Assembly: GCA_030035585.1 (NCBI GenBank)
Contig: CM057471.1
Span: 96,287,819-96,351,818 of the forward strand
Length of the DNA stretch: 64,000 nucleotides
Source: Dugong dugon
Taxonomy: Eukaryota; Chordata; Mammalia; Sirenia; Dugongidae
Reading direction: 5' to 3'
The notes under the pieces were generated by a model. The model saw only the letters and a list, made by a program, of their open reading frames with translations, made no database searches and had not been told where the DNA came from. Position 1 is the first letter of the stretch. Every line of letters begins with the position of its first letter. A program made the position numbers and the translations under genes. Of the stretch, positions 23,703-33,940 are shown in pieces.

Positions 23703-23907
23703 TAACCAGTTGCCGCTGGGTCCACTCTGACTCGTGGTGACCCCATGTGTATCAGAGCAGAACTGTGCCCTATAGGGTTTTCAATGGCTGACTTTTTGGA
23801 AGTAGATCACCAGACCTTTCTTCCAAGGCACCTCTGGGTGGACTCCAACCATCAACCTTTCATTGAGTAGCCACATGCGTTAACCGTTTGCACCATCCAG
23901 GGACTCC
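23703..23907 (-). mobile_element. AfroSINE, long form
   Basis: This inverted copy is flanked by AAGAACTTCAG at 23684-23694 and 23908-23918, a likely target duplication. It has CAGTTGCCGCTGGGTCC at one end and CGTTTGCACCATCCAGGGAC at the other. Confidence 0.94.
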
Positions 23908-23918
23908 AAGAACTTCAG

Positions 23919-24645
23919 AGGAGAAATTTAATTCTCCTCTTCTCTCTATGTCCCTGCTGGCTTCTGCTTTCCCCAAGCAGAATGAAGGAACTCAGCGGCA
24001 TGTTGGGGTTAAGAGCGGGCTGGACATCCCATGGGCGTGGCATGTTTCCAGGAAGGAAAGCTGCAAAAGGGAAGAACAGTGTGGGAAAGAAATCCCCACT
24101 TGAATAAGATCAGGATGTTCTGAGTTCTGTCCTGGCGCTCCCCGGGGCTGCCTCCTGGCAGTGCCAAGACACATTTATTGCCCTGGGCAGCTCTGGTTGC
24201 ACCTTGGAGAGGCGGCAGCGTCCCCCAAGCAGCTGAGGCAAAGAAAGGCCACCCAGGGAGAGTTCTCAGAGGAAGGAAGGTCCCTTTGAGGAGCGATCAG
24301 CGATATGTTCTCACCGGAGGACTCAGGAGTAGTGGAGCTTTTTTTTCCTCTCTTTTCCCAAAATGCAAATAGCCTCTGTCCTTGGAATAAGGAGAATGAG
24401 TTGCTAGGCAATCACTCCTAAACAAGCACTCCCCTGCCCCCTTTTCCTGACCCCTAGAACAATGGAGACTTTTCAGCAAATGGAACCAAGATGGAGAAAA
24501 GGGCATGGCAAAAATAAAAATGGAATCAGGGATTATGGAAGGTCTGGTTCAAAGAGTATGGGAGGAAAACTGTAATGTACATGCAATGTATATTGCTCTA
24601 GGCAGGCCAATTGGGGGTTTCATAACTTACCCACTCTGTTGGCTT
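23919..24645. promoter_or_regulatory. Candidate regulatory DNA (octamer and X-box)
   Basis: This non-repetitive, fairly GC-rich stretch has retained CpGs. A perfect octamer ATGCAAAT (POU factor site) lies at 24363-24370. GTTGCTAGGCAAT at 24400-24412 is a good RFX-type X-box half palindrome. The frames here (23888-24103, 24178-24372 and antisense) have no domain. That the sites are functional is inference. Confidence 0.35.
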
Positions 24646-24649
24646 TGGG

Positions 24650-24964
24650 TCATTGATGTTTCAGTGATAGAATTCTCGTCTTCCATGCGGGGGACCTAGG
24701 TTTGATTCCCAGCCAGTACACCTTATGCACAGCTTCCTCCCATCTGTCAATGGAAACTTGAGTGTTGATATGGTGCTGAACAGGTTTCAGCAGAGCTTCC
24801 AGACTAAAATCTAGCAAGAAGAAAAGCCTATGATCTGCTTCCAAAAATCAGCCAATGAAAATCCTAAGGATCACTACTGTGGCGCAGGACCGGGAAGCAT
24901 TTTGTCCTGTTGTGCATGGGGTCTCCATGAGTCAGGGGCTGACTGGACGGCAGCTAACAGCAAT
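24650..24964 (+). mobile_element. tRNA-Gly-headed SINE with RTE body
   Basis: The first 71 bases (24650-24720) track a tRNA-Gly gene. Box A lies in GATGTTTCAGTGATAG, the anticodon region reads CTTCCAT (UCC) and the T arm reads GGTTTGATTCCCAGCC. The body and RTE 3' end follow (GGCGCAGGACCGGGAAGC and ACGGCAGCTAACAGC). This is one of the better-preserved heads. Confidence 0.93.
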
Positions 24965-25277
24965 GTTGGCATTCTTTGTCATCACAAGCCGGGGTGTACA
25001 GACAGTGCAGCCACTGTCCTGTGCAGATTCCACTCCTAAGGATGTGACGTTATTACCGGTTAATAGGTAGTAAGAGTTCTTGGGTCTCAGCCTATCAGTA
25101 AAACAATATTTTAAATTATCGTCATATTTTGTAAAATAGTCTTTTTCACAATTCTTATGTTTTGTTAGATCCTGCGGTATCTGTCTGGTGTTGGCAGGAG
25201 ATACATGGCACACTGAAATTGAGTAATATAAACAGATTTCAGTAAAAGTCCTATTTACAAAGGTGTGGGTAGGTTTT
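24965..25277. other. Unique sequence, no feature recognised
   Basis: A 130-codon minus-strand frame (25324-24932) overlaps SINE ends on both sides and shows no domain. I treat it as chance. Confidence 0.5.
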
Positions 25278-25542
25278 GGAGTTCCTGGGTGGTGCAAATG
25301 GTTATGTGCTTGGCTATTAATCAAAAGGTAGGAAGTTCAAATCCACCCAGAAGCACCTTGGAAGAAAGGCCTGGCAATCTACTTTCAAAAGGTCATAGCC
25401 ATTGAAAACTCTGCTGCTGTTGTTAGGTACCATCGAGTTGGTTCCGACTCATAGAGACCCTATATCCTATAGAGTGCAATTCTACTCTGACACAAATTGG
25501 GTCACCCTAAGTCAGAACTGGCTCAATGGCAACTGGTTTTAG
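25278..25542 (+). mobile_element. AfroSINE split by a SINE tail fragment
   Basis: The host copy runs 25278-25410 and 25466-25542. It starts GGAGTTCCTGGGTGGTGCAA and ends CTCAATGGCAACTGGTTTT. Between the halves lies a reversed 55-base piece (25411-25465) holding only a SINE 3' end (GTTGTTAGGTACCATCGAG). Confidence 0.9.
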
Positions 25543-26245
25543 GGAAATCAGAAGGGATAGTGTAGGATCCTATCAGCTCTTGGTTTGAAGGGACAAGGGG
25601 AGGGAGTGGTTGCCTGAACCCAGGAAGGGCAGCTAATGAGAGAGGGCCACTTGACAGGAGCTGTGATGTCTGGCAGAAGGATGCAGCCAGCCTGTGACTG
25701 TGTCCCAGGGAGAGAGCCAAGGAACTCAACATCCAATGTCCTATTCTCTGAATACAGAGGGAAGCCAGAGAGCAAGATACCTAAACCCAAGTACAGTTCA
25801 GAGTAGACACTTGGGAAGACCACAGTGTTAGAGGCCTAAGAGTATCAGAACATCTCCCTGGGAAACTTCTTGCAAGATTTTAATTTACAAATTCATGCAG
25901 GCCTGATATCACCCTTACTTCCTTGTTGAGCCAACTCAAACACAGTGAGATCAGGTGGCTTGTCCAGAGAACTAGCATGAAGGACGCATGCTGGCTGACC
26001 CGCTTTGTTTGACAGAGGTATTAAAGCCACGGATTGCAAAGAACTATACACATGATGTTATCAGTCAGTGGGGTGTCTTTGGCTTTTGTCCATTTAAAAT
26101 GTTTTCATTGTAAAAACAATGTTATAAAAACATTCTTGAAATTTTAAGAGGAAAACTAAAAACTAAAACCATACTGATTGCATATTTGTGTCTTCATACA
26201 CACCATTCTTTTGTAGTTCTTGTGTATACATGAATATATAAAACC
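25543..26245. other. Mostly unique sequence
   Basis: 25550-25830 has a repeat-like texture that I cannot name. 25917-26010 weakly resembles antisense MIR. No gene is recognised. Confidence 0.4.
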
Positions 26246-26246
26246 C

Positions 26247-26438
26247 GCTACTGTTGAGTCGATTCCAACTCATAGCGACCCTATAGGACAGAGTAGAATT
26301 GCCCCAGAGGGTTTCCAAGACTGTAATCTTTACCGAAGCAGACTGTCACATCTTTCTCCCGCGGAGTGGCTGTTGAGTTCGAACCACTGACCTTTTGGTT
26401 AGCAGCCTAATGCTTTAACCACTGTGCCACCAGGGCTC
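26247..26438 (-). mobile_element. AfroSINE, long form
   Basis: This inverted, well-preserved copy carries GAGTCGATTCCAACTCATAG, CATCTTTCTCCCGCGGAGTG and TTAACCACTGTGCCACCAGG. A TA/TG microsatellite follows directly. Confidence 0.95.
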
Positions 26439-26440
26439 TT

Positions 26441-26442
26441 TG

Positions 26443-26475
<33 letters not shown>

Positions 26476-26508
26476 ATGTGTGTGTGTGTGTATACATATG
26501 TGTATGCA
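26441..26508. repeat. (TA)n(TG)n microsatellite
   Basis: This compound TATATA then TGTGTG tract sits between two AfroSINEs. It is likely length-polymorphic. Confidence 0.93.
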
Positions 26509-26515
26509 TGCATTA

Positions 26516-26614
26516 AGGAGCTCTGGTGGCATAATCGTTAAGGGCTAAAAGGAAATCCTACTCTGTCCTAAAGGGTCGCTATGAGTTGGAACCAACTCAA
26601 CGGCACACAACAAC
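26516..26614 (+). mobile_element. AfroSINE, internally deleted
   Basis: The head AGGAGCTCTGGTGGCATAAT joins almost directly to TCCTACTCTGTCCTAAAGGG and the CAACGGCACACAACAACAAC end. About 50 bases including box B are missing. Confidence 0.88.
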
Positions 26615-26689
26615 AACATACGTTATATAGTTGTAACTACCTTGAACTTACAATTTTTATTCTATTTTTGTGCCTAGCCTATTATTGTA

Positions 26690-27020
26690 AACATTTTTAT
26701 TGTTGTTACAAGAAATGGTCATTGTAAATGCTCACTTTCTCTAGCTAAGCAATAGTCCATCTAGTTGAGTTACCATAATTTACCAAATTATTCCCTACTA
26801 TTGGACTTCTCGATCTTTCCTTGTCTTACTATTTCAAATAACTGCAGAGATCATGATTGTATTTAGAGCTTTTTTCTTTTCTTTTTTTGAATTATTTACT
26901 TAGGATAAGTTCCCAGTAGTAGACTTAACGGCTCAAAAGATGTGAACATTATTATGACTCTTGATCTATATTGTTACCCTTCTTTTTAGAAACAGTTGTA
27001 CGGAATACACCAGTTTATGA
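26690..27020 (-). mobile_element. Old L1 (L1M-type) fragment
   Basis: The plus strand follows the antisense order of an old L1 3' region, with CCTACTATTGGACTTCTCG, then GGATAAGTTCCCAGTAGTAG, CTCAAAAGATGTGAAC and CAGTTTATGAACACTGC. It is diverged. Confidence 0.55.
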
Positions 27021-27337
27021 ACACTGCTGACCACCAGTCCCTGGAGGTCTTGGTTGCATCCAATCCTGAGAAGATTGTTGATTAAAATTTTTTTTTCTTT
27101 TCATATTCTTAAATAAAACGTTGTCCCCTGGGTGTGAATCTGGATTCCTTTGGTTAATGCTGCATGATCTCTGTCTCTTTGATAGGAGGGTGGACAGTTG
27201 CTTACTTCCTTTGGGATCAAGGCAGGAAGTCAACAGACAAGGAGGTATCTTACTCACCATCCCAGTACAAGGGACAGAGCCTGAATATGACCATCACATC
27301 TGAAACACAGCATGCCATGCCAGTTTAGCTACGGTAG

Positions 27338-27732
27338 TATCTTAGTTATCTAGTGCAGCCATAGCAGAAATACCACAAGTGGGTAGCTTAAAAGAGCAGA
27401 AAATTCTCACAGTTCTGGAGGCTTAAAGTCCCAATCAGGGTCTCTACCATGTTGATTCTTTCTGTGAATATCTCTCTTAATTTCTGGTGTCTGCTGGCAG
27501 TCCTTGGCATTTCTTGCTGTTTCTTGGTATCTGTTTTCCCCCTGTGTGTGTCTGTGTGTCTACTCTGCTCTTTTTATAACTCAGAAGTGATTAGGTTTAG
27601 GAGCCAGGCTACAGTGGTATAACCTCATTAACATAACTAAAGAAAACCCCTGTTTCCAAACAGGGTTTTATTTCCAGGTACAGGGGTTAGGATTTCAACA
27701 CATATTTTGGGAACATAATTCAGTCCATAACA
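27338..27732 (-). mobile_element. MaLR-like solo LTR with 5-bp target duplication
   Basis: This element shares its terminal region (TTAGTTATCTAGTGCAGCC, ATACCACAAGTGG) with the LTR at 20807. It is flanked by the 5-base string GGTAG at 27333-27337 and 27733-27737, the duplication length typical of ERVL/MaLR. The plus strand ends CAGTCCATAACA. No internal genes are present. Confidence 0.82.
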
Positions 27733-27859
27733 GGTAGCTTATTAAAAATGGGGCATCAAAGCTTGCGATGCTGGACATGAGCCTCAGAGTAGAAATAAAC
27801 AAAGAACCTGGAAGATGACAACAAGGTTTAATGGGTAAAACTGTGCAAGATAGCAAGTA

Positions 27860-28060
27860 AACCCATTGTTGTGGAGTCAATTCCAACTCGTGGCGACCCC
27901 TTCTGTTACAGAGTAGAACTACCCCATAGGGTTTCCTAGGCTGTAATCTTTACAGAAGCAGATCACCAGGACTTCCTCATGCAGAACCCCTGGGTTGATT
28001 CAAACTGCCAGCCTTTAGGTTAGCAGCCGACCACAAACTGATTGCGCCACCCAGGGAGCT
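27860..28060 (-). mobile_element. AfroSINE, long form
   Basis: This inverted copy is flanked by AGATAGCAAGTA (27848-27859) and AGATAGCAGGTA (28061-28072). It shows GTTGTGGAGTCAATTCCAAC and GATTGCGCCACCCAGGG. Confidence 0.95.
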
Positions 28061-28072
28061 AGATAGCAGGTA

Positions 28073-29150
28073 GTCTGAAATAAACTCTTCAAATACCCAC
28101 AACAGGCTTTTAAATAAATTTAGATGATGCCTTCATTGGCAGGGCAGATCTGTTTAAAGGAGCTGGAAAGGACAAATGGTAAAATTAACCATTTCCCAAT
28201 TTGTATAACCCACTCTTATTTTCTCTTATGTCGACTTTTTTCTATCTGTGTGCTTTAAAAATTTAAATTTCAAGGTCTTGGTTTTTTTTTATTCTTTTAA
28301 GTGAATAATCCCTACATCTATATATGTATTTACTCTCATATATTAAGCAAATATTTTTATTAATCCATTGTTTTCTATTTTATTTTGAAAATAAAATACA
28401 GCTTATTTAAAAGATAGTTTAAATTTTATGCTAATTAGAACCTACTGATTTTTCCATTGTTTTTTTTAAATCAGTTGAGAAAGCATAATACCACAATGTC
28501 CTTTTTCTCCGTAAGTGGGAGAATTCTATTTTTTTAAAATAGCATTTTACATCGGCTGCTATGTCCATGGGATAAAAAGAAAGGAATTTTGGGGAGAGAA
28601 ATTGTTTTGAAATGCCTATGTTTTATATCACTTAGCAGTTTAACCTTTAAAATGGTAGTCTCTGGATTTTTTATTGATTAGTCTGAAGATAAGTCTATGC
28701 AGTCAGTATAATTAAATAGTCTTGGCCAAGAAATTAGTTAATTCAGTGAGAAGGCCATCTCAATCCAAGTGATTGACTGATATCATGTAGAATAACCAAT
28801 GGATTTAATTTCTGAGTTTTTATCCAGCATTTTTGTTACTGCACAGGCATTCTGATTAATCAAAATATAAACTGTTTAAGAATGTTCTGCAGTTTCTTGT
28901 TGCTTACATGTAATATCATTTTGCATTTTTATTGGGTTGAATTATGAATTGTACACCCCACGTCTCTTTAGCTTTGATGTCTCTCTAGATTTAGTAAGGG
29001 AAGCAGAGTTTGGCCTTTAGCCAGAATTGCTTTCAGGAAACCCTTCTGGGCCTGTGGTCACAGCCACATTGAGAGGACACATGTCAGGTTATCTGAATGG
29101 TTCTTATTGATTTTTTTTTTTTTTTTTCGTATTTGCTTAGGATTTACAGG
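28073..29150. other. AT-rich unique sequence
   Basis: No gene or known repeat is seen. 28660-28920 has a constrained-looking mix of homeobox-like TTGATTAG, TTAATCAA and CCAAT strings. A T run at 29111-29127 precedes the next SINE. Confidence 0.45.
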
Positions 29151-29152
29151 GG

Positions 29153-29600
29153 GCACTGGTGGTTCAGTGATATAATTCTCATCTTCTATGTAGGTGACCA
29201 GATTTGATTCTGGCCAGTATACCTCATGCACAGCCACTACCCATCTGTCAGTGGAGGTTTGCAGGTGGTGCAGTGGTTAAGAGCTGAGGCTGCTAATCAA
29301 AAGGTTGGCAGTTCGACTCCACCAGCCGCTCCCTATGGAAACCCTATGGGGCAGTTCTACTCTGTCCTGTAGTGTCACTGTGAGTCAAAATTGACTCAAC
29401 GGCAATAGGTTTGATGATGCTGAACAGGTTTCAGCAGAGCTTCCAGACTAAGATGGACTAGGAAGAAAGGCCTGGTGATCAACTTCTGAAAAATCAGCCA
29501 GTGAAAATCCTATGGATCACAACTGTCTGATCCTGTTGTGCATGGGGTCATCATGAGTCAGGGGCTGACTCAACAGCAGCTAACAAGAACAACAACAGCA
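29153..29600 (+). mobile_element. tRNA-Gly-headed SINE split by an AfroSINE
   Basis: The tRNA-Gly-like head GCACTGGTGGTTCAGTGATA occupies 29153-29222. The RTE body resumes at 29413 with GATGATGCTGAACAGGTTTC. The end is CAACAGCAGCTAACAAGAAC. Comparison with the copies at 15290 and 24650 shows that the 29257-29412 segment is foreign. Confidence 0.92.
29257..29412 (+). mobile_element. AfroSINE nested in a Gly-SINE
   Basis: GGTGGTGCAGTGGTTAAGAG is followed by box B GGTTGGCAGTTCGACTCC and the end GACTCAACGGCAATAGGTTT. It lies in the same orientation as its host. Confidence 0.93.
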
Positions 29601-31094
29601 AAGTATAGTTAGGCAGGATTCTTTCTTAGCACAACCTCCAACTCTAAATGAAGTGGTTCATTTAGAGGAACAGATCTACTAGCTCACCTGTGTCATCAGG
29701 AGTTTGTGGTCCAGAGATCTTTCCTAGATTCCTAGTGGCCTCTGTGGTCAACAGGAGGCATCCACTCTAAATGCACATGGCAGCTAAGGGCCTCTCTTCT
29801 GTCTGCTGACTCCATTATCACAAAAATCCTTATGCTTTCCTAAGGTCCACGTTACTCTCTTTCTCTCAGGCTCTTAGGTTTATTTTTGCCGCCCTCTCAC
29901 CTCTTACCTATAAACCAATCTGTTATGACAAAATTACAGTTTCATGCACATGCCACAGAATATAAAAAACTAACACTTCTCCAGTATAACAGCTACTGTT
30001 TGACATTCACTTGACCGTTTGGTTTAAAGGAAGTAAATATATGCTTTGACTTAAAAATAGTCTCAAAGATCTCTCCTTTAATGTCATGCTCATAAAGATG
30101 ATGGCATATCCTAAATTAATCTCCATTCCACAAAGACATGCAAACAAAATATAATGATGCATGATTATTTATCAAAAAGGACAAGCAACGTTGTGGTTGA
30201 CAAGATGATTCAGGTCTTCTTTCTTAGAGCTGTGGTAGATTCTTTCCCTCTCCTGTCTCCTTCTTCCCCCACTCTACTTGTATTGGGTGAAGCCAGGATA
30301 GGGATGTGGGAAAGGATACTTAATATTCTGACCCTTCTGGATTATGTCTTGATAGTGAGGTTATTTTGCAGATGCATGAACTAAGGAAAAAAGGCCACTT
30401 GAGTGACCTCAATTCTAGTCTTAAAAATTACTGCCTACTTGCCCTTTAACGGCGTCTCCTATCAAACTGCTGTCCTTTAAGTTTATAATCAGTTTTGCTC
30501 CCATTTTTCCCCTGAAAACTCAATGGCCTCGAGGTAAGATTGAGGGAGAAAGAGGTAATATAAAGTGAAATATGCAAACACTTAAATGCAGGCCCTGTCC
30601 TGTGATCAGCATCAACAGACTCCGGGACAAAACTACAGAGCACTGGTTAATCTTTGAAAAGTATCTTGAAAGATAGCAGTTAAGACTCCCATCAGGGGTT
30701 TTCTCTGCTAATTCAGGCCTTCACAATTATTTTAACTCTTTTCTACTGACAGTAAACAACTCTCTTTGAATGCTTGAACTTGTTCTAGCTATGGAAATTG
30801 AGGTCAATTACATTTTTATTTCCTTAGGACCACTTAGAAAATAAGTGCCAACGATTTGAAGTTCTCCCCAGTTCCAAATTTGAGGTGATGTAAAAAGTGG
30901 CCTAGGCTATAGGAACCTAGGTCCTAGTGGAATTGGGTATTTACATGATTGTTCACTATAAATAGGTTCAAATTTCCACTGTCAAGTGCAAAAAACTGGT
31001 TATTTTATCCACTCCCCCACCCCTCAGATCAGATGATGGGATTGGAGAGACGTCATAACCATTGTTTTAAATGTGAAGATCTGTTGTGAAAAAA
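29601..31094. other. Unique sequence, no gene recognised
   Basis: Frames at 30154-30384 and 30643-30446 show no domain. I see no clear known repeat and no RNA gene. Confidence 0.5.
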
Positions 31095-31298
31095 GAGTCC
31101 CCACGTAGTGCTAATGGTTAACACATTCAGCTGTTAATCAAAAGGTTGGAGGTTCTAGTCTACCCAGAGGTGCCTGGAAGAAAGGTCTGGTGATCTATTT
31201 CAGAGAAATCAACCATTGAAAACCCTATAAAGCACAGTTCTACTCTGACACACACAGGTTTGCCGTGAGTTGGAGTCAACTCAAAGGCCACTGGTTTT
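31095..31298 (+). mobile_element. AfroSINE, long form
   Basis: It starts GAGTCCCCACGTAGTGCTAA, has box B-like GGAGGTTCTAGTC, carries the shared AAAGGTCTGGTGATCTATTT block and ends AAAGGCCACTGGTTTTG. Confidence 0.93.
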
Positions 31299-31379
31299 GT
31301 TATAAAGAAAAGAAATAGGCTTATTTGGGTAGAGATATAGAGAGGTGGACCTCAACTCTAACAATTACACTTGTTGAGA

Positions 31380-31440
31380 GGCAGTGAAACATCGGTATTT
31401 GGCCTCTGGAGTCAGACAGACATAGGTTTGAGTTTCTGTT
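31380..31440 (+). mobile_element. MIR SINE, 5' part
   Basis: GGCCTCTGGAGTCAGACAGA followed by ATAGGTTTGAGTTTC is the MIR 5' region with box B. The 3' part resumes at about 32136 beyond an L1. Confidence 0.75.
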
Positions 31441-32135
31441 TTCTCTCTCTCTTTTTTTTTTTTTTTTGCAATCCCCACAATGTGATAGCACACTCCCCCT
31501 TTCCACTCCGGGTTTCCTGTGTCCATTTGACCAGTTCCTGTCTCTTCCTGCCTTCTTATCCCGCTTTTGGACAGGAGCTGCCAATTTGGTCTCATATATC
31601 TGATTGAACTAAGAAGCACATTCCTCACGTGTATTATTTTCTGTTTTATAGTGCTGTCTAATCTTTATCTGAAGAGTGGCCTTTGGGAATGTTTTCAGTT
31701 CTGGGGGCCATAGTTTTGAGGGTTCCTTCAGTCTCTGTCAGACTGTTAAATCTGTTCTTTTTATGTGAATTTGAGTTCTGTTCTACATTTTTCTCTTGCT
31801 CTGTCCAGGACTCTCTGTTGTGTTCCCTGTCATGGTGGTCATTGGTGGTATCCAGGCACCATCTAGTTCTTCTGGTCTCAGATAGGTGGAGTCTGTGGTT
31901 CATTTGGTCCTTTAGTCCTTTGGGCTAGTATTTTCCTTGCATATTTGGTTTTCTTCATTCTCCTTTGTTCCAAGTGGGATGAGACCAATGGTATATCTTA
32001 GATGGCCACTTGCAAGATTTTAAGACCCCAGACACCACTCACCAAAGTGGAATGTAGAACATTTTCTTAATAAACTGTGTTATGCCAATTAACCTAAATG
32101 TCCCCTAAAACTATGGTCCCCAGTTCCATTTTATC
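31441..32135 (-). mobile_element. 5'-truncated L1, 3' UTR
   Basis: This antisense L1 3' UTR has the tail as a T run at 31451-31467. It is homologous to 1200-1860 and 34735-35410 and contains CATCTAGTTCTTCTGGTCTC. It ends at GGTCCCCAG near 32130. Confidence 0.93.
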
Positions 32136-32298
32136 TTACCACAGGACATTATAAATGTTGACTGTTCTTTTTGAGACTTGGCTTCCTCATATCTGAAATA
32201 ATAATAACAGTATTTAGTTACGTTGGAGTTTTTGTGAGGATTAAATGAGATAACTCGTGAACTTTGCATGTGAATGTTAATTATTATTTACCTCTGAG
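32136..32298 (+). mobile_element. MIR SINE, 3' part
   Basis: GACTTGGCTTCCTCATATCTG, then AATAATAACAG and GTGAGGATTAAATGAGATAA follow the MIR core and 3' order. This continues the 31380 fragment. Confidence 0.75.
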
Positions 32299-32306
32299 TT
32301 CTAGGG

Positions 32307-32712
32307 CAGTGGTTCTCAAACTCTGGCCTGCATCAAAATTACCTGTAGGCTTGTTAAATCAGATTGCTGGGCCCACCCCCCAGAGTTTCTGATTCTGTAG
32401 ACTTGGGGTAAATCAGTTGCCATTGAGTCGATTCCAACTCATGGCAACCCCATGAGTGTCAGGGTAGAACTGTGCTCCATAGGGTTTTCAGTAGCTGATT
32501 TTTCTGAAGTAGATCATCAGGCAGGCCTTTCTTTGGAGGAACCTCTGGGTAGACTCAAACCTCTAACCTTTCAGTCCACAGTCAAGCATGTCAACCATTT
32601 GCACCACTCAGGGATTCCAGGCTTGGGGTAGGACCCAAGAATTTGCATTTCTAACAAGCTCCCAGGGAAAGTAGATGCTGCTGATCTGGGGCCCACACAC
32701 TGAGAACCACTG
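32307..32712 (+). mobile_element. MER5A hAT element split by a SINE
   Basis: This complete MER5A-like element has perfect 12-base terminal inverted repeats, CAGTGGTTCTCA at 32307-32318 and its complement at 32701-32712. The internal order (GATTGCTGGGCCCACC, CAGAGTTTCTGATTCTG, GAATTTGCATTTCTAACAAG) is diagnostic. It is interrupted at 32411-32621. Confidence 0.94.
32411..32621 (-). mobile_element. AfroSINE inside MER5A
   Basis: The insertion duplicated CTTGGGGTA (32402-32410 and 32622-32630). It carries GAGTCGATTCCAACTCATGG and CATTTGCACCACTCAGGGA. Confidence 0.96.
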
Positions 32713-32827
32713 CTATATGATAAACAGTGTAACAACAGGACGTATGTAAATGATGTTTAAGTGCATACTCAAATTTTTAAAAATTAGAGTAGTTCATGAA
32801 AAACAATGTATAAACTAAAAAAAAAAC

Positions 32828-33049
32828 TTTGATGTTGGGAGTCTAGATTCCTAAGTTCCAGTCTTATCTTTGCTACTCAGTCATTGTGTTGCCAAAGAAA
32901 AGCCATTTAACAGCTCTGTGTTTCAGTGTTTCTTGTCTTCCTCATGTACCTTAGAAGGTTGTTGTGGAGATCAAGTGAAAGAACATGCTTTCACAAAAGC
33001 TTTAAGCATTATTAGTATATTAAACAGTAAAACAGTAGAGTTGCTGATG
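32828..33049 (+). mobile_element. MIR SINE
   Basis: GGGAGTCTAGATTCCTAAGT, then ACTCAGTCATTGTGTTGCC and GGTTGTTGTGGAGATCAAG follow the MIR order from box B to the 3' part. Confidence 0.75.
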
Positions 33050-33057
33050 TTGACTAT

Positions 33058-33578
33058 TATTGACTGAATTTTGTCCCCCCAAAATGTGTGTCAACTTGTC
33101 TAGGCCATGATTCCCAGTATTGTGTGGTTAAACACCATTTTTGTGATCTGATGTGATTTTCCTATGTATTGTAAATCCTATCCTCTATGATGTTAATGAG
33201 GTAGAATTAGAGGCAGTTATGTTAAAGAAGCAGGATATAATCTACAGGATTAGGTTGTATCTTGAGTCAATGTCTTTAGAGATATAAAAGAGAGAAGCAA
33301 GCAGAGAGGAGAGGGACCTCATGCCACCAAGAAAGAAGCAATGGGAGCAGAGCACATCCTTTGGTCTCAGGGTCCCTGTGCTGAGAAACTCCTAGACCAG
33401 GGGAAGGTTGATGACAAGGACCTTTCCCGAGAACTGACAGAGAAAGAAAGCCTTTCTCGGGAATTGGTGCCCTGAATTCAGACTTCTAGGCTCCTTGACT
33501 GAGAGAGAATAAATTTCTGTTTGTTAAAGCCATCCACTTGTGGTATTTCTGTTATAGCAGCACTAGATAACTAAGACA
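33058..33578 (+). mobile_element. MaLR-like solo LTR, about 0.5 kb
   Basis: The start, near GACTGAATTTTGTCCCCCC, is the usual opening of MaLR LTRs. A polyadenylation signal AATAAA lies in GAGAGAATAAATTTCTG near 33508. The end is CACTAGATAACTAAGACA. TTGACTAT occurs on both sides (33050-33057 and 33579-33586). Eight bases is longer than the usual 5 of MaLR, so part may be chance. It has no internal genes. Confidence 0.82.
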
Positions 33579-33708
33579 TTGACTATGAGCATAACTTTGC
33601 CCTCTTGTCATAGAAATGCCTCTGACTAAGCTACTGATACAAGACTATGTCTTCTTAGGAAATGGAGATACAAATCACTTATTTATCTTGCAAGAGTATT
33701 GGAACAAC

Positions 33709-33940
33709 TGTTGTTGTTGTTGTTGTTGGGTGCCTTTGAGTTGATTTCGTCTCATAGAACTGCCTCATAGGGTTTTCTTGGCTGTAATCTTTACAGAAGG
33801 AGATCGCCAGGTCTTTCTCCTGCAGAGCTGCAGAGAACGTTCGAACCGCCAACCTTTCAGCTAGCAGCTGAGCACTTTAGCATTGCGCCACCAGTGGTCC
33901 AAAACGTAATGCTTAACAGTTTGACCACCAAAGCTCCTTT
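33709..33940 (-). mobile_element. AfroSINE, long form, old
   Basis: The complement of a GTT-rich tail starts it, GAGTTGATTTCGTCTCATAG follows, and ATTGCGCCACCAGTGG ends the main part. TTGGAACAACT (near 33697) and TTGGAACAGCT (near 33942) are likely target duplications. Confidence 0.9.

Noticed and set aside
24650..24720. tRNA-Gly gene
   Set aside because: The tRNA-like part is the head of a SINE with degraded arms and an attached RTE body, so it is not a functional tRNA gene.
24932..25324. 130-codon minus-strand frame
   Set aside because: It overlaps SINE ends at both sides and has no domain or codon-level signal of selection.
33709..33940. CRISPR-like or tandem array suspected from repeated GTTGTT units
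   Set aside because: The units are the short GTT-rich tail of a SINE, with no regular spacers. CRISPR is not expected in a mammal.
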